This document shows positions 24,922-33,250 of a DNA stretch of 38,670 nt, piece after piece. The notes under the pieces were generated by a model. The model had not been told where the DNA came from. It did not search any database and saw nothing but the letters and a program-made list of their open reading frames with translations. The position numbers were made by a program, and so were the translations under genes. The DNA is taken from assembly GCF_001953305.1 (NCBI RefSeq), contig NZ_MTFE01000010.1:606405-645074 (forward strand), read 5' to 3'. How positions within the stretch are numbered: the stretch's first letter is position 1; each line of letters opens with the position of its first letter. This DNA is from Cnuella takakiae (lineage in GTDB: Bacteria > Bacteroidota > Bacteroidia > Chitinophagales > Chitinophagaceae).

Positions 24922-25147
24922 TGAGTCAATAAGCTAATGTGCTAAGGAATACAGTCAGCACAATGACTTCGCAAGGCTTTTCCAATCTTGTGATTGAAAT
25001 GGCGGTTTGTGACCTGGGGCATTGTAGCCAGTGGTCCGTTGTCCATTGTCTGCGCATCTTTCTGATCCATTAACAAGCGCCGCTCTGCTGATTCAAACTT
25101 AATACGCTCCCTATCCGTTTTATTTAGCACATTAGCATATTGGCTCA
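24922..25147. repeat. 24-bp imperfect inverted repeat bracketing 178 bp
   Basis: The left arm (24922-24945, TGAGTCAATAAGCTAATGTG, then CTAA) and right arm (25124-25147) match as reverse complements at 22 of 24 positions. Inside is no recognisable gene; a minus-strand 68-codon frame starts in the right arm and ends in the left arm. It may be a small non-autonomous element or two copies of a GCTAATG-type microrepeat. Confidence 0.75.
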
Positions 25148-25165
25148 TTGGCCAATCAATTTCTT

Positions 25166-25411
25166 ATGTGGCAGGAAACCAACAACACGCTTTACCGCAA
25201 ATTTGAATTTGCCGACTTCTCCGAAGCATTTGCCTTTATGACCCGGGTGGCGCTGCTGGCCGAAAAAGCGGATCATCACCCACGTTGGACCAATGTGTGG
25301 AACACCGTTGAAATATGGCTCAACACGCATGATGCAGGTAATGTGGTTACCGACAAAGATCATAAGTTGGCAAAAGCTATCGATAGGTTAGTGCAAAAAG
25401 AAAACCTATAA
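25166..25411 (+). CDS. 4a-hydroxytetrahydrobiopterin dehydratase (pterin carbinolamine dehydratase)
   Basis: An 81-residue protein. It recycles the carbinolamine form of pterin cofactors after aromatic-amino-acid hydroxylation. The active-site pattern is [20 protein letters not shown] followed by [12 protein letters not shown], with the His-His-Pro and Thr-His pairs of this family. I chose ATG 25166 ([15 protein letters not shown]); a TTG at 25148 lies in the flanking repeat. The last codons overlap the first base pairs of a 33-nt palindrome. Confidence 0.9.
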   Translation: MWQETNNTLYRKFEFADFSEAFAFMTRVALLAEKADHHPRWTNVWNTVEIWLNTHDAGNVVTDKDHKLAKAIDRLVQKENL

Positions 25412-25434
25412 GGTCTTCAAGACCTTATAGGTTT
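25402..25434. repeat. 33-nt perfect palindrome 1
   Basis: Arms AAACCTATAAGGTCTT and AAGACCTTATAGGTTT (16 bp each) around a single C; core CTTCAAG. Overlaps the dehydratase stop codon. Member of the AACCTnnAAGG repeat type also seen at 22326. Confidence 0.95.
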
Positions 25435-25441
25435 ATAAAGG

Positions 25442-25474
25442 AGATCTTCCATCTCTTCAAGAGATGGAAGATCT
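25442..25474. repeat. 33-nt perfect palindrome 2
   Basis: Arms AGATCTTCCATCTCTT and AAGAGATGGAAGATCT around a single C. Same 16-1-16 design and the same CTTCAAG core as palindrome 1, but with different arms, 7 bp away. Both could act as terminators for the flanking convergent genes. Confidence 0.95.
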
Positions 25475-25499
25475 ATCACACCTTGCTTTAGCCTGGCCC

Positions 25500-26138
25500 T
25501 TAGTTCTTCTGTTTTACTTCGCCGTCGTCTGCGTCGATCTTGGTCTTGCCATCCTTGGTCTTGATCTTCACATCGCCGTCCTTATCCATTTTGATCTTGG
25601 CGTCTTCGGCATCGTTCTTCATCTTCACGTCGCCATCTCCTTTATCTACTTTGGTCTTCCAGTCGCTCATCAGCTTATCATCTTCGCTCTTCCAGCGTTT
25701 ATCATATGTTTCCCACTGGTCGTTGTTGCTGCGGTAACGGAGTTGGTCGTTTTCCATACGGGCCGAACCTACAGAGTCCCAGCTGCTTTCGTCACCACCA
25801 TATACCCACCAGGTGCGGCGGTCAACATAGCGCCATACAGGATCGCCGGTTTCAGCATTGGTGCGGCGGCCGGTAGCAGGATCCACGTTGATGCGGATGC
25901 TTTTGCCGGTGCGTGCATCAAGGTAGTTGCCCGCCTCGCTGTTTACGCGAAAGCTATCTGCCTGTGCCGCATAGGAGCCTGTAGAAGTTTGGGTGGTTGC
26001 CATGTCCGATGTACCGGCAGGGCTCATGGATGTAGTAGTATCCATATTGTTTTCAGAGGTGCTGTTATCGCTGTTGCCACAGGAAACAATACCCAGTGTT
26101 AGGGCTGCCGCAAGCGGCAGGATTAGGGTCTTTTTCAT
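25500..26138 (-). CDS. Hypothetical lipoprotein with charged K/D-rich tail
   Basis: A 212-residue protein with a lipoprotein signal (MKKTLILPLAAALTLGIVSC, lipobox LGIVSC, Cys20) so it is probably anchored in a membrane. After a Ser/Thr/Asn-rich linker, the middle holds a Trp-rich segment (PVWRYVDRRTWWVYGG). The last 50 residues are degenerate short repeats rich in Lys and Asp (KVDKGDGDVKMKND / KIKMDKDGDVKIKTKDG / KIDADDGEVKQKN). I recognise no family. The tail may fold weakly or bind ions; this is speculation. Confidence 0.7.
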   Translation of the reverse strand: MKKTLILPLAAALTLGIVSCGNSDNSTSENNMDTTTSMSPAGTSDMATTQTSTGSYAAQADSFRVNSEAGNYLDARTGKSIRINVDPATGRRTNAETGDPVWRYVDRRTWWVYGGDESSWDSVGSARMENDQLRYRSNNDQWETYDKRWKSEDDKLMSDWKTKVDKGDGDVKMKNDAEDAKIKMDKDGDVKIKTKDGKTKIDADDGEVKQKN

Positions 26139-26195
26139 TGGTTTACGTTTAGTTGAATTGTGGAATGCAAGGATTGGACCAATGTGAACGCCTAT

Positions 26196-26250
26196 GCGTT
26201 TGGGGTTGGGTGTTAGGAGCTTGGGTTTATGGGTTAGATGTTGGGTGTTG
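26196..26250. repeat. Degenerate GGGTT/TTGGG repeats upstream of lipoprotein gene
   Basis: Words such as GGGTTGGGTGTTAGG and TTGGGTTTATGGGTTAG follow each other. It recalls the ATTGGGT tandem repeat at 2012. The remaining gap to rho (26139-26437) holds the rho terminator and no gene. Confidence 0.5.
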
Positions 26251-26371
26251 TTTACTTCATTGAACCTAAGATTGCTATTGCATCGGGTGGTTTGATATGC
26301 TGCTTCTCTTGAACCCCGGATAAATTGAAAAGCATTTGATACTTAAAAAAGCAGTGAAGCATTTACAAATA

Positions 26372-26401
26372 ACAATGCCGGGGCTTTCACCCCGGCATTG
26401 T
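26372..26401 (-). terminator. rho terminator
   Basis: ACAATGCCGGGG pairs with CCCCGGCATTGT over 12 bp around CTTTCA; minus strand continues TATTTGTAA. Confidence 0.8.
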
Positions 26402-26437
26402 ATCAATGACTTTGAACTATTAACTAAGATCTGCCAA

Positions 26438-28201
26438 CTATCGATTCATGCTGGCGAGGAACTCTTCGTTGCTCTTGGTACCACGCATCCGCTTCAGCAG
26501 TTCGTGCATAGCCTCTTCGGTGTTCATATCGGTAAGGTATACACGTAAAAGGTTCATGCGTTGCAGTACGTCTTTTTCCAGCAGCAGGTCGTCACGGCGG
26601 GTGCTCGATGCCGTGAGGTCGATGGCAGGGAAGATACGCTTGTTGGCCAGTCGGCGGTCAAGCTGCAGTTCCATATTACCGGTACCCTTGAATTCTTCAA
26701 AGATCACTTCATCCATCTTTGAGCCGGTATCTACCAGCGCGGTGGCGATGATGGTGAGGGAACCTCCATGTTCAATTTTGCGGGCGGCACCAAAGAACTG
26801 CTTGGGCTTCTGCATGGCGTTGGCTTCCACACCACCACTCAGTACTTTACCCGAAGAAGGTGCTACGGTATTGTGTGCACGTGCCAGGCGGGTGATAGAA
26901 TCAAGCAGGATCACCACATCGTGGCCGCACTCTACCAGGCGCTTGGCTTTGTGCATGGCAATCTGCGAAACCTTTACGTGCTTTTCGGCGGGCTCGTCAA
27001 ACGTAGAAGCAATTACTTCGGCACGCACACTGCGTTCCATATCGGTAACTTCTTCAGGGCGTTCGTCAATCAGCACCACCATCAGGTATACATCGGGATG
27101 GTTGGCGGCAATGGCGTTGGCCACTTCTTTCAACAGTACCGTTTTACCCACTTTAGGTTGCGCTACAATCAGTCCACGCTGGCCTTTACCAATAGGGGTA
27201 AAGAGGTCCATGATGCGGGTGCTGTAGTTGCTGGGTGTGGTAAAGAGGTTCAGCTTTTCGAAAGGGAAGAGCGGTGTGAGGTAATCGAAAGGCACGCGGT
27301 CGCGCACTTCTTCGGGCTTCTTGCCATTGATGGTATCCACCTTCAGCAGGGCAAAGTATTTCTCGCCTTCTTTGGGCGGACGTACGGAGCCGTAAACGGT
27401 ATCGCCGGTTTTCAAACCAAACAGCTTGATCTGCGAAGGCGATACATAAATATCATCGGGAGAAGAAAGATAGTTGTAGTCGGAAGAGCGGAGGAAACCA
27501 TAGCCGTCGGGCATCATTTCCAATACGCCTTCACCAATGATGATGCCGTCGAACTCGATGTTGAACTGGTCCTGGCGGCGTTTCTCAAACAACTTGTTGG
27601 TAGCCTGCAGGAATTTTTCGGCGCGGGCATTTTCAACAGCCAGGCTGTTTTCGGGCTCCTGCACATCGCTAGCCATTTCAATAGGTGGCGCAGGTACTGC
27701 TTCTGCTGTGGGCATGGGCAGTTCCAGTTCAGGCGCTGCCGCTGCTTCATCTTCGGCTTTTTTGCGGCCGCGGCGGGGGCGTTCTTCTTTTTTAGCAGGT
27801 GCTTCCGGAGCGGGAGCAGGCGTAGGTGCGGGTGCTGCTGCAGCATTGTTGGCCGTTACGCGGCGCAGGATCTTCTTTGCAACTGGTGGCGCTGCTGCGG
27901 GTTCTGGTGCCGGTGCCGCAACGGGTTCGGGCTGGGCGGGTGCTTCAGGAGCAATATCTTCTACAACGGCTTCTTCAGTGGTGTTGGCCGTAGTGGCTTT
28001 GATGATGCGTTTGCGCTTGGGACGTTCGCCGGCAACGGCTGCAGGCGCTTTGCCTTCGGCAGCTACAACAGCCTGGCGATCGAGAATCTTGTAAACCAAT
28101 CCTTGTTTGTCCAGTTTGTTAGCATCCTCAATACGCAGTTTTTGGGCAATGTCCAGCAATTCGGGAACGATCATATCGTTCAATTGCAAAATATCGTACA
28201 T
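26438..28201 (-). CDS. rho: Transcription termination factor Rho
   Basis: A 587-residue hexameric RNA helicase that ends transcription. I place the start at ATG 28201-28199 ([20 protein letters not shown]), the usual Rho N-domain; the upstream extension has no match. A long Ala/Pro/Glu insertion (about residues 60-215) separates it from the RNA-binding domain ([17 protein letters not shown]). The ATPase carries [11 protein letters not shown] (Walker A), [13 protein letters not shown], and [30 protein letters not shown] is the Q/R-loop region. Bacteroidota Rho commonly has such a disordered insert, so the extra length over E. coli (419) is expected. Confidence 0.95.
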   Translation of the reverse strand: MYDILQLNDMIVPELLDIAQKLRIEDANKLDKQGLVYKILDRQAVVAAEGKAPAAVAGERPKRKRIIKATTANTTEEAVVEDIAPEAPAQPEPVAAPAPEPAAAPPVAKKILRRVTANNAAAAPAPTPAPAPEAPAKKEERPRRGRKKAEDEAAAAPELELPMPTAEAVPAPPIEMASDVQEPENSLAVENARAEKFLQATNKLFEKRRQDQFNIEFDGIIIGEGVLEMMPDGYGFLRSSDYNYLSSPDDIYVSPSQIKLFGLKTGDTVYGSVRPPKEGEKYFALLKVDTINGKKPEEVRDRVPFDYLTPLFPFEKLNLFTTPSNYSTRIMDLFTPIGKGQRGLIVAQPKVGKTVLLKEVANAIAANHPDVYLMVVLIDERPEEVTDMERSVRAEVIASTFDEPAEKHVKVSQIAMHKAKRLVECGHDVVILLDSITRLARAHNTVAPSSGKVLSGGVEANAMQKPKQFFGAARKIEHGGSLTIIATALVDTGSKMDEVIFEEFKGTGNMELQLDRRLANKRIFPAIDLTASSTRRDDLLLEKDVLQRMNLLRVYLTDMNTEEAMHELLKRMRGTKSNEEFLASMNR

Positions 28202-28435
28202 AGGAAAGAGTTCTTGTTTAAACGCCGGGGAGGCAGACAAGCTAGGGCGGCGCTTCAGAAAAAATTTGAATGGAAAAAATTGAAAAAACCGGTTGTTGCG
28301 AGAGAATAAGGGATGAACACTCAACGCATTCCGCTGCAATGATACGCTGAAAAGACAAATCCCAAAAATTTTTCGCCCGCAGGGTACTGCCCAAAAACGA
28401 CAATTATCGTGCAGGGAATGCTTATCTGCCTACAT

Positions 28436-28443
28436 TATCTTTG
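28436..28443 (+). promoter_or_regulatory. -7 box for asnS
   Basis: TATCTTTG, 20 nt before the asnS ATG. No clear -33. Confidence 0.45.
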
Positions 28444-28463
28444 CCCCCCATACAAAAATTTAT

Positions 28464-29900
28464 ATGTTCAATAACAGGATTAAGGTAAAAGCGCTGCTGG
28501 CCGGCGAGCCCGCGGGGCAGCAGGCAACGGTAATGGGTTGGGTGCGTACTTTTCGCAACAACCAGTTTGTGGCCCTCAACGATGGCTCTACCAATAATAA
28601 CCTGCAGGTGGTGCTTGAGTTGGGTAAATTTGACGACACCCTCCTCAAACGCATCACCACATCGGCGGCGCTGAAAGTTACCGGTACTGTTGTTGCCTCG
28701 CAGGGCAAGGGCCAGAAACTAGAGCTCAAGGCCGATACTATTGAAATTCTCGGCGACTCGGATGCGGAGAAGTACCCGCTGCAACCCAAGAAGCACAGCC
28801 TCGAGTTCCTGCGCGAAAAAGCACACCTGCGTTTCCGCACCAATACATTCGGATCGGTGTTCCGCATCCGCCACTCGCTGGCATTTGCCATCCACAAATT
28901 TTTCAACGAAAAAGGTTTTGTATACCTCCATACGCCCATCATCACTGCATCGGATGCCGAAGGTGCCGGCGAAATGTTCCGCGTGTCCACCCTGCCTTTC
29001 GACAACCCGCCACGCAGGGAAGATGGTACCATCGATTTTTCGGAAGACTTCTTTGGCCGCGCCACCAACCTCACCGTAAGCGGACAGCTGGAAGGTGAAC
29101 TGGGTGCTACCGCCTTTGGTGAGATCTATACTTTTGGTCCCACCTTCCGCGCCGAAAACTCCAACACCGCACGCCACCTGGCCGAGTTCTGGATGATTGA
29201 ACCCGAGATGGCTTTCTGCGACCTGGAAGACAATGCCAACCTCGCCGAGGAGTTTATCCAGTACATCATCCGTTATGCTATGGAGCACAACGCCGACGAC
29301 CTGGAGTTCCTGCGTCAGCGTTTGCTGGAAGAAGAAAAAGCCAAACCCCAAACCGAACGCAGCGAACTGGACCTGATACAGAAACTGGAGTTTGTAGTGA
29401 ACAACCAGTTTGAGCGCATCACTTATACCGAGGCCATCGACATCCTGCTGCAATCGAACCATTATAAAAAGAAGAAGTTCCAGTACGATGTGTCCTGGGG
29501 CATCGACATGCAGAGCGAGCATGAGCGCTACCTGGTAGAAAAGCATTTCAAAAAGCCGGTGATCGTTACCAACTACCCCAAAGACATCAAGGCCTTTTAC
29601 ATGCGCCAGAACGAAGACGGCAAAACCGTTGCCGCCATGGACATCCTGGCACCCGGCATTGGTGAGATCGTTGGCGGCTCGCAGCGCGAAGAGCGCCTCG
29701 AACGCCTTGAGCAGCGCATGACCGAAATGAACATCCCCCACGAAGAACTGTGGTGGTACCTCGATACCCGCCGCTTTGGCACCGTTCCCCACGCCGGCTT
29801 TGGCCTGGGCTTCGAACGCATTGTGCAGTTTGTTACCGGCATGAGTAATATCCGCGATGTGATCGCGTTTCCAAGGACACCGAAGAGTGCGGAGTTCTAA
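28464..29900 (+). CDS. asnS: Asparagine-tRNA ligase
   Basis: A 478-residue class IIb aminoacyl-tRNA synthetase that charges tRNA-Asn. The N-terminal OB fold ([20 protein letters not shown]) binds the anticodon. Motif 2 is seen in [20 protein letters not shown] and motif 3 in [15 protein letters not shown]. The length equals the E. coli enzyme range (466). All catalytic Arg residues in motifs are present. It ends directly against low-complexity CGGAAAGTC repeats. Confidence 0.96.
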   Translation: MFNNRIKVKALLAGEPAGQQATVMGWVRTFRNNQFVALNDGSTNNNLQVVLELGKFDDTLLKRITTSAALKVTGTVVASQGKGQKLELKADTIEILGDSDAEKYPLQPKKHSLEFLREKAHLRFRTNTFGSVFRIRHSLAFAIHKFFNEKGFVYLHTPIITASDAEGAGEMFRVSTLPFDNPPRREDGTIDFSEDFFGRATNLTVSGQLEGELGATAFGEIYTFGPTFRAENSNTARHLAEFWMIEPEMAFCDLEDNANLAEEFIQYIIRYAMEHNADDLEFLRQRLLEEEKAKPQTERSELDLIQKLEFVVNNQFERITYTEAIDILLQSNHYKKKKFQYDVSWGIDMQSEHERYLVEKHFKKPVIVTNYPKDIKAFYMRQNEDGKTVAAMDILAPGIGEIVGGSQREERLERLEQRMTEMNIPHEELWWYLDTRRFGTVPHAGFGLGFERIVQFVTGMSNIRDVIAFPRTPKSAEF

Positions 29901-29990
29901 GGAGTCGGAAGACGGAAAAGTCCGGAAAGTCAGTAAAGACGTGGCTGCTGTTTGGAGCCTGTTTACTGGTTTTCCGGACTTTGTTATTTT
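29901..29990. repeat. CCGGAAAGTC low-complexity repeats after asnS
   Basis: GTCCGGAAAGTCAGTAAAGA (29920-29939) and an inverted TTTTCCGGACTTTG (about 29970). A reverse-complement block (ACGTCTTTCCGGACTTTACT, then GACTTTCC) lies at 30663-30690, beside the UspA stop. The two blocks enclose the REP-like module and the four-helix-bundle pseudogene. The interval 29991-30158 shows no gene. Confidence 0.7.
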
Positions 29991-30158
29991 GTGGCGTTCC
30001 GCTTTTATGATCAGTTTTAGTTGGTGCGTACCTCATTGATCAATCAACGAATAATAAACCGCGCTAAGCTTACATAGCCGTCTGTTGTCCATCGTCGGTT
30101 GTCTTATTGGAAAGATTGAACAACCTAATCTAAAAGGGTATAGGGTGTCCATGTTTAG

Positions 30159-30221
30159 CCCACGGTTTCAACCGTGGGTATCAAGCACCTGCACAATTGA
30201 GGTAAACCGTTTCAACGGTTT
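30159..30221. repeat. REP-like two-palindrome module, copy 2
   Basis: P1 CCCACGGTTTCAACCGTGGG (30159-30178), spacer 25 nt, P2 AAACCGTTTCAACGGTTT (30204-30221). It matches copy 1 in order and near-identical palindromes. Confidence 0.9.
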
Positions 30222-30227
30222 TAGTTT

Positions 30228-30581
30228 TTAGTTGAGTGATTTGCGCAGCCCGTTAATCATCGCCAATATTTCTTCACACCGTTTGTATATTTCTTAGAAA
30301 TCTTCATCGCAAATGATGCCTCTGCGTTGAGCAATAAAGATGCATCCTACCACTTCCATATCAGAGCGAAGTGCAATTTGTAAAAAACGCGAAAACTCCG
30401 CATTGGACAAAGTAGTGGCGCCTTCGGCTATGTTCAGGCAAATCGAATCTGCTGCTCTCTTTATCTGACTAGTAAGCATAAACAATTCTTCTTTTGGAAA
30501 ACGCCGGGTAACATCATGAATAATGCCGGTAAGGTCAAGTGCTTTCTGCCACACTTGTAATTTCTCGAACTTGAATGGCAT
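30228..30581 (-). pseudogene. Four-helix-bundle protein (23S rRNA intervening-sequence type), interrupted by stop
   Basis: The frame starts at ATG 30581 (MPFKFEKLQVWQKALDLTGI) and matches the four-helix-bundle family known from 23S rRNA intervening sequences (PF05635-like: EELFMLTSQIKRAADSI, NIAEGA, EFSRFLQIALRSDMEVV). The family is usually 115-120 residues. Here a TAA interrupts after GIICDEDF (codon 96), but the same frame continues EIYKRCEEILAMINGLRKSLN to a TAA at 30230-30228, giving 117 codons in all. The missing helix is therefore still encoded. Either a recent nonsense mutation or sequencing error. Function of the family is unknown. Confidence 0.8.
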
Positions 30582-30696
30582 CTGATTAGTTTTAGTGGTA
30601 ACAAAAACTAATCACAAAAGCACAAATTATAAAGCCCGAAAAACCACCGACTACAATCGCAAACGTCTTTCCGGACTTTACTGACTTTCCCGACTT

Positions 30697-31503
30697 CTAA
30701 CTTCTGATTGCCATCACCGGCACCGGTGCATGCTTAATGATATCATCGGTGTGTAGTTTGAAGAACAGGCGCTCCATGATATTGTGTTCATGCGGCAATA
30801 CCATCAACAGGTCGGTGCTGTTTTGAGTGAGGTATTGCATCAGGCCGGTTTTTACATTGTCGTTGTGCACTACCTGGTAGGAGGGTTGCAGGGGCTGTAG
30901 TTTTTGCAACAGCGGTTCGGCAGTGCGGTCGGTCTTTTCGTTTTTATCGGCCACATGCACCAGGTTCAATTGAGCGCCCAGCAGCTGGGTTACTTCCATA
31001 ATTTTCTGGGTGGGTATTTTATCCAGGTCCAGCAGGTCGGCGGCCAGCGCTATTTTGCGCAAGCCATATCTTTTATAATCCTTGGGTACCGCAATCACCG
31101 GCAGCTGGGTATGGCGCATCACGGCAATGGTGGTGCTGCCAAAAAACATCCGTTCCAGCCCGCTCATGCCATGGCTGCCCAATACCAGACAAAGCGGCGA
31201 TGTTGCGCGGCAGATATCTTCCAGTTCGTCGTTGATGGCACCCAGGCGGCTTTCTACCTGTACTGCAAGGCCCGGAAAGCTGGCCTGCAGGTCGTTTTGG
31301 GTGCGCTGCAACTGCTCGTCGGCACTGCGCCGCAGTTCATCGGCCGACAATACCATCACAGGCATATCGTTCATGGTCACTGGTATCTGGTATACATGTA
31401 TCAGCATCAGGCTTGCGCCCACCTGTTGGGCCAGGTGGGCCGCAAACAAGGTAGCATTATCGGCACTGGGCGAAAAGTCGGTAGGAACAAGGATGGTCTT
31501 CAT
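30697..31503 (-). CDS. Tandem universal stress protein (UspA family)
   Basis: A 268-residue protein of two Usp domains (about 1-142 and 148-268). The first has ATP-binding type motif GSHGMSGLERMFFGSTT and the start MKTILVPTDFSPSADNATLF. The second (KIALAADLLDLDK; LLMVLPHEHNIMERLFFK) lacks the glycine-rich loop, so probably only the first binds nucleotide. Cytosolic; Usp proteins respond to stress and starvation, with no single known reaction. It stands alone between the pseudogene and exbD. Confidence 0.88.
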   Translation of the reverse strand: MKTILVPTDFSPSADNATLFAAHLAQQVGASLMLIHVYQIPVTMNDMPVMVLSADELRRSADEQLQRTQNDLQASFPGLAVQVESRLGAINDELEDICRATSPLCLVLGSHGMSGLERMFFGSTTIAVMRHTQLPVIAVPKDYKRYGLRKIALAADLLDLDKIPTQKIMEVTQLLGAQLNLVHVADKNEKTDRTAEPLLQKLQPLQPSYQVVHNDNVKTGLMQYLTQNSTDLLMVLPHEHNIMERLFFKLHTDDIIKHAPVPVMAIRS

Positions 31504-31646
31504 GTGCTGTGGTTTGGGTTAGTAAAAATTACGACTAATCTCGGGCTTGCCATAGCTTCGGTTTGTACCGGAAAGCTACCCAAAGAAAAACCGTGTGGAC
31601 TGATATGCATTTTGTGCAGGTATGAATCTTATCAGTAAACAAAACT

Positions 31647-32168
31647 ATGGCCAGCATCCAACAGGCACCTGTACAAAGCAAAAGCCGCAATTACCAAAGG
31701 ACATTGAAAGTGGATATGACACCAATGGTAGACCTTGGCTTTCTGCTTGTCACCTTCTTTGTTTTTACCAGTACCATGAGCACCAGCGCCACTACGGCAC
31801 TGGTGATGCCAAAGGATGGTCCGCCTACAAACACCGCCGCTGCTACCACACTCACACTGCTTGCCGGCGGGCATAACCAGGTGTATGGTTATGGAGGTAT
31901 CTGGGAAGATGCCGTTCATGCCAATGCAGTACAGCCTTCCAGCTACAGTATTGCCGCTGGCGCCGGTGCGCTTATCCGCCAGCAACAAAAAGCACTGGAG
32001 CAAAACGGACACAAAAAGGAAGAACTGGTATTGCTGATCAAACCTTCAGAACAGTCCTCCTATAAAAACCTGGTGGACCTGCTCGATGAAGTGATGATCA
32101 ATGGCGTTACCCGTTATGCTATTGTTGCTCCAGACCCTGCAGAAACAGCATTTATGGATGCACATTAG
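31647..32168 (+). CDS. ExbD/TolR-family biopolymer transport protein
   Basis: A 173-residue inner-membrane protein with a short cytosolic N-terminus, one transmembrane segment (MVDLGFLLVTFFVFTSTMS) and a periplasmic domain. The conserved Asp of the proton path appears in VDMTPMVDLGFLL. ExbD works with ExbB and TonB to energise outer-membrane receptors. No exbB or tonB gene is nearby, so this is an orphan, which is common in Bacteroidota with several ExbD paralogues. Its 3' end overlaps the convergent DUF3089 gene by 17 bp. Confidence 0.85.
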   Translation: MASIQQAPVQSKSRNYQRTLKVDMTPMVDLGFLLVTFFVFTSTMSTSATTALVMPKDGPPTNTAAATTLTLLAGGHNQVYGYGGIWEDAVHANAVQPSSYSIAAGAGALIRQQQKALEQNGHKKEELVLLIKPSEQSSYKNLVDLLDEVMINGVTRYAIVAPDPAETAFMDAH

Positions 32169-33177
32169 TTTGCTTTTTTAGATACGCCCCGATACGCTCC
32201 TCCACGTTGCGGCGGATGTTGACATAAAACAGGTTGATGTCGCCAATATGAAAATTGGAGGTGTTGAGCAGGAAGGCGCCGGGAAACCGCAACTTGCTTA
32301 CCCACAACACGCCGCCATGCACTCGTGCATCGGCCACACCCAGCACCACCTTGTTGAAGTTGCGCAGTACGCTGCCTTTGTTCAAGGCAAAAGCGGCAGC
32401 TACGCTATCGGTGCGCCAGGTTAGCGGGTTGGTAACCCATGCTGCAGGTTCTTCTTCTTGTATATAGTCGGGAACATAACCTGCCTTAAAGGTGCGCCAG
32501 CTAACAAAACATCCGGTTGCATCGGGCGTACTGCATACCGGCAACTGCCTGAAGTCGTTGCGCAACACAGGCCAGCCCACCACGTAAGCCGCTACCAGTT
32601 TTGCACCCAGGGGTTTGTCGTCAAAGTATTCCTGCAGCAGCCTGATGGCCAGCTTGGCGCCCTGGCTATGTGCGGCAATAATGAGGGGCCGGTCCTGGTG
32701 GTAGTACCGAAGGTAATGTTCAAAGGCTGTTTGTACATCGCTGTAAGCCGTGTCAAAGAGGGGAGCGGCCGTTTCCCTGTTGTTGTAAAAACTGGACAGG
32801 TGTGCCTGACGGTACCGCGGCGCAAAAACCCTTGCGTGCTGGTTGAATGCGGATGCCTGGAAAAGAATGGTGCTTTGGTCGGTTTTTTGGTTGAGGGCTG
32901 TGTTGGAAAGGTCCGCGTTACCGCTGCCGTCCCTGCTGGTATAGGTGGTAGGATGGATAAAGAAAACATCGGCCAGGGTATCCCTGCTTTCCTTTTGCAA
33001 AGGTGCGGGCACGCTGTCGGCGGCATCGGCCTTGTGGGGATGGGCCGCCCAAAAGTCCAGTCGGTCGTAATCCGGCCTGCCGGCGGCAACAGGTGTTAAC
33101 GGTTGTGTATAACTGCTTTTTTGCGCCGTACAGGCAAAGAGCACAAATGCAAGCAGGATAAGGGTAAAGCCTCGCAT
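32152..33177 (-). CDS. DUF3089 lipoprotein, alpha/beta-hydrolase fold
   Basis: A 341-residue protein with a lipoprotein signal (MRGFTLILLAFVLFAC, Cys16), start at ATG 33177-33175. A nucleophile elbow of hydrolases is seen in IIAAHSQGAKLA (GxSxG-like AHSQG, so Ser is the probable nucleophile). The N-terminal ADVFFIHPTTYTSRDG, and FAPRYRQAHLSSF are typical of DUF3089. The substrate is unknown; such proteins are probably esterases or lipases of the envelope. Confidence 0.8.
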   Translation of the reverse strand: MRGFTLILLAFVLFACTAQKSSYTQPLTPVAAGRPDYDRLDFWAAHPHKADAADSVPAPLQKESRDTLADVFFIHPTTYTSRDGSGNADLSNTALNQKTDQSTILFQASAFNQHARVFAPRYRQAHLSSFYNNRETAAPLFDTAYSDVQTAFEHYLRYYHQDRPLIIAAHSQGAKLAIRLLQEYFDDKPLGAKLVAAYVVGWPVLRNDFRQLPVCSTPDATGCFVSWRTFKAGYVPDYIQEEEPAAWVTNPLTWRTDSVAAAFALNKGSVLRNFNKVVLGVADARVHGGVLWVSKLRFPGAFLLNTSNFHIGDINLFYVNIRRNVEERIGAYLKKQTNVHP

Positions 33178-33190
33178 GAACAATTATGAT

Positions 33191-33220
33191 TTTGTGTGCA
33201 CAAGTTCTTTGGTAAATTTG
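33191..33220 (+). promoter_or_regulatory. Promoter of the oxygenase gene
   Basis: TTTG (33191-33194), 18-nt spacer, TAAATTTG (33213-33220), a perfect -33/-7 pair for Bacteroidota; leader of about 25 nt to ATG 33251. Confidence 0.65.
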
Positions 33221-33250
33221 GCGCCATTTGTTTACACAAAAAACTGTGCT

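Noticed and set aside
24942-25148. 68-residue minus-strand frame
   Set aside because: Starts and ends in repeat arms and its sequence looks like translated low-complexity words; reported only as part of the repeat.
26768-28309. 513-residue plus-strand frame
   Set aside because: Antisense to rho; Gly/Arg/Phe/Cys-rich mirror of the Ala/Pro insert.
28719-29792. 357-residue minus-strand frame
   Set aside because: Antisense to asnS.
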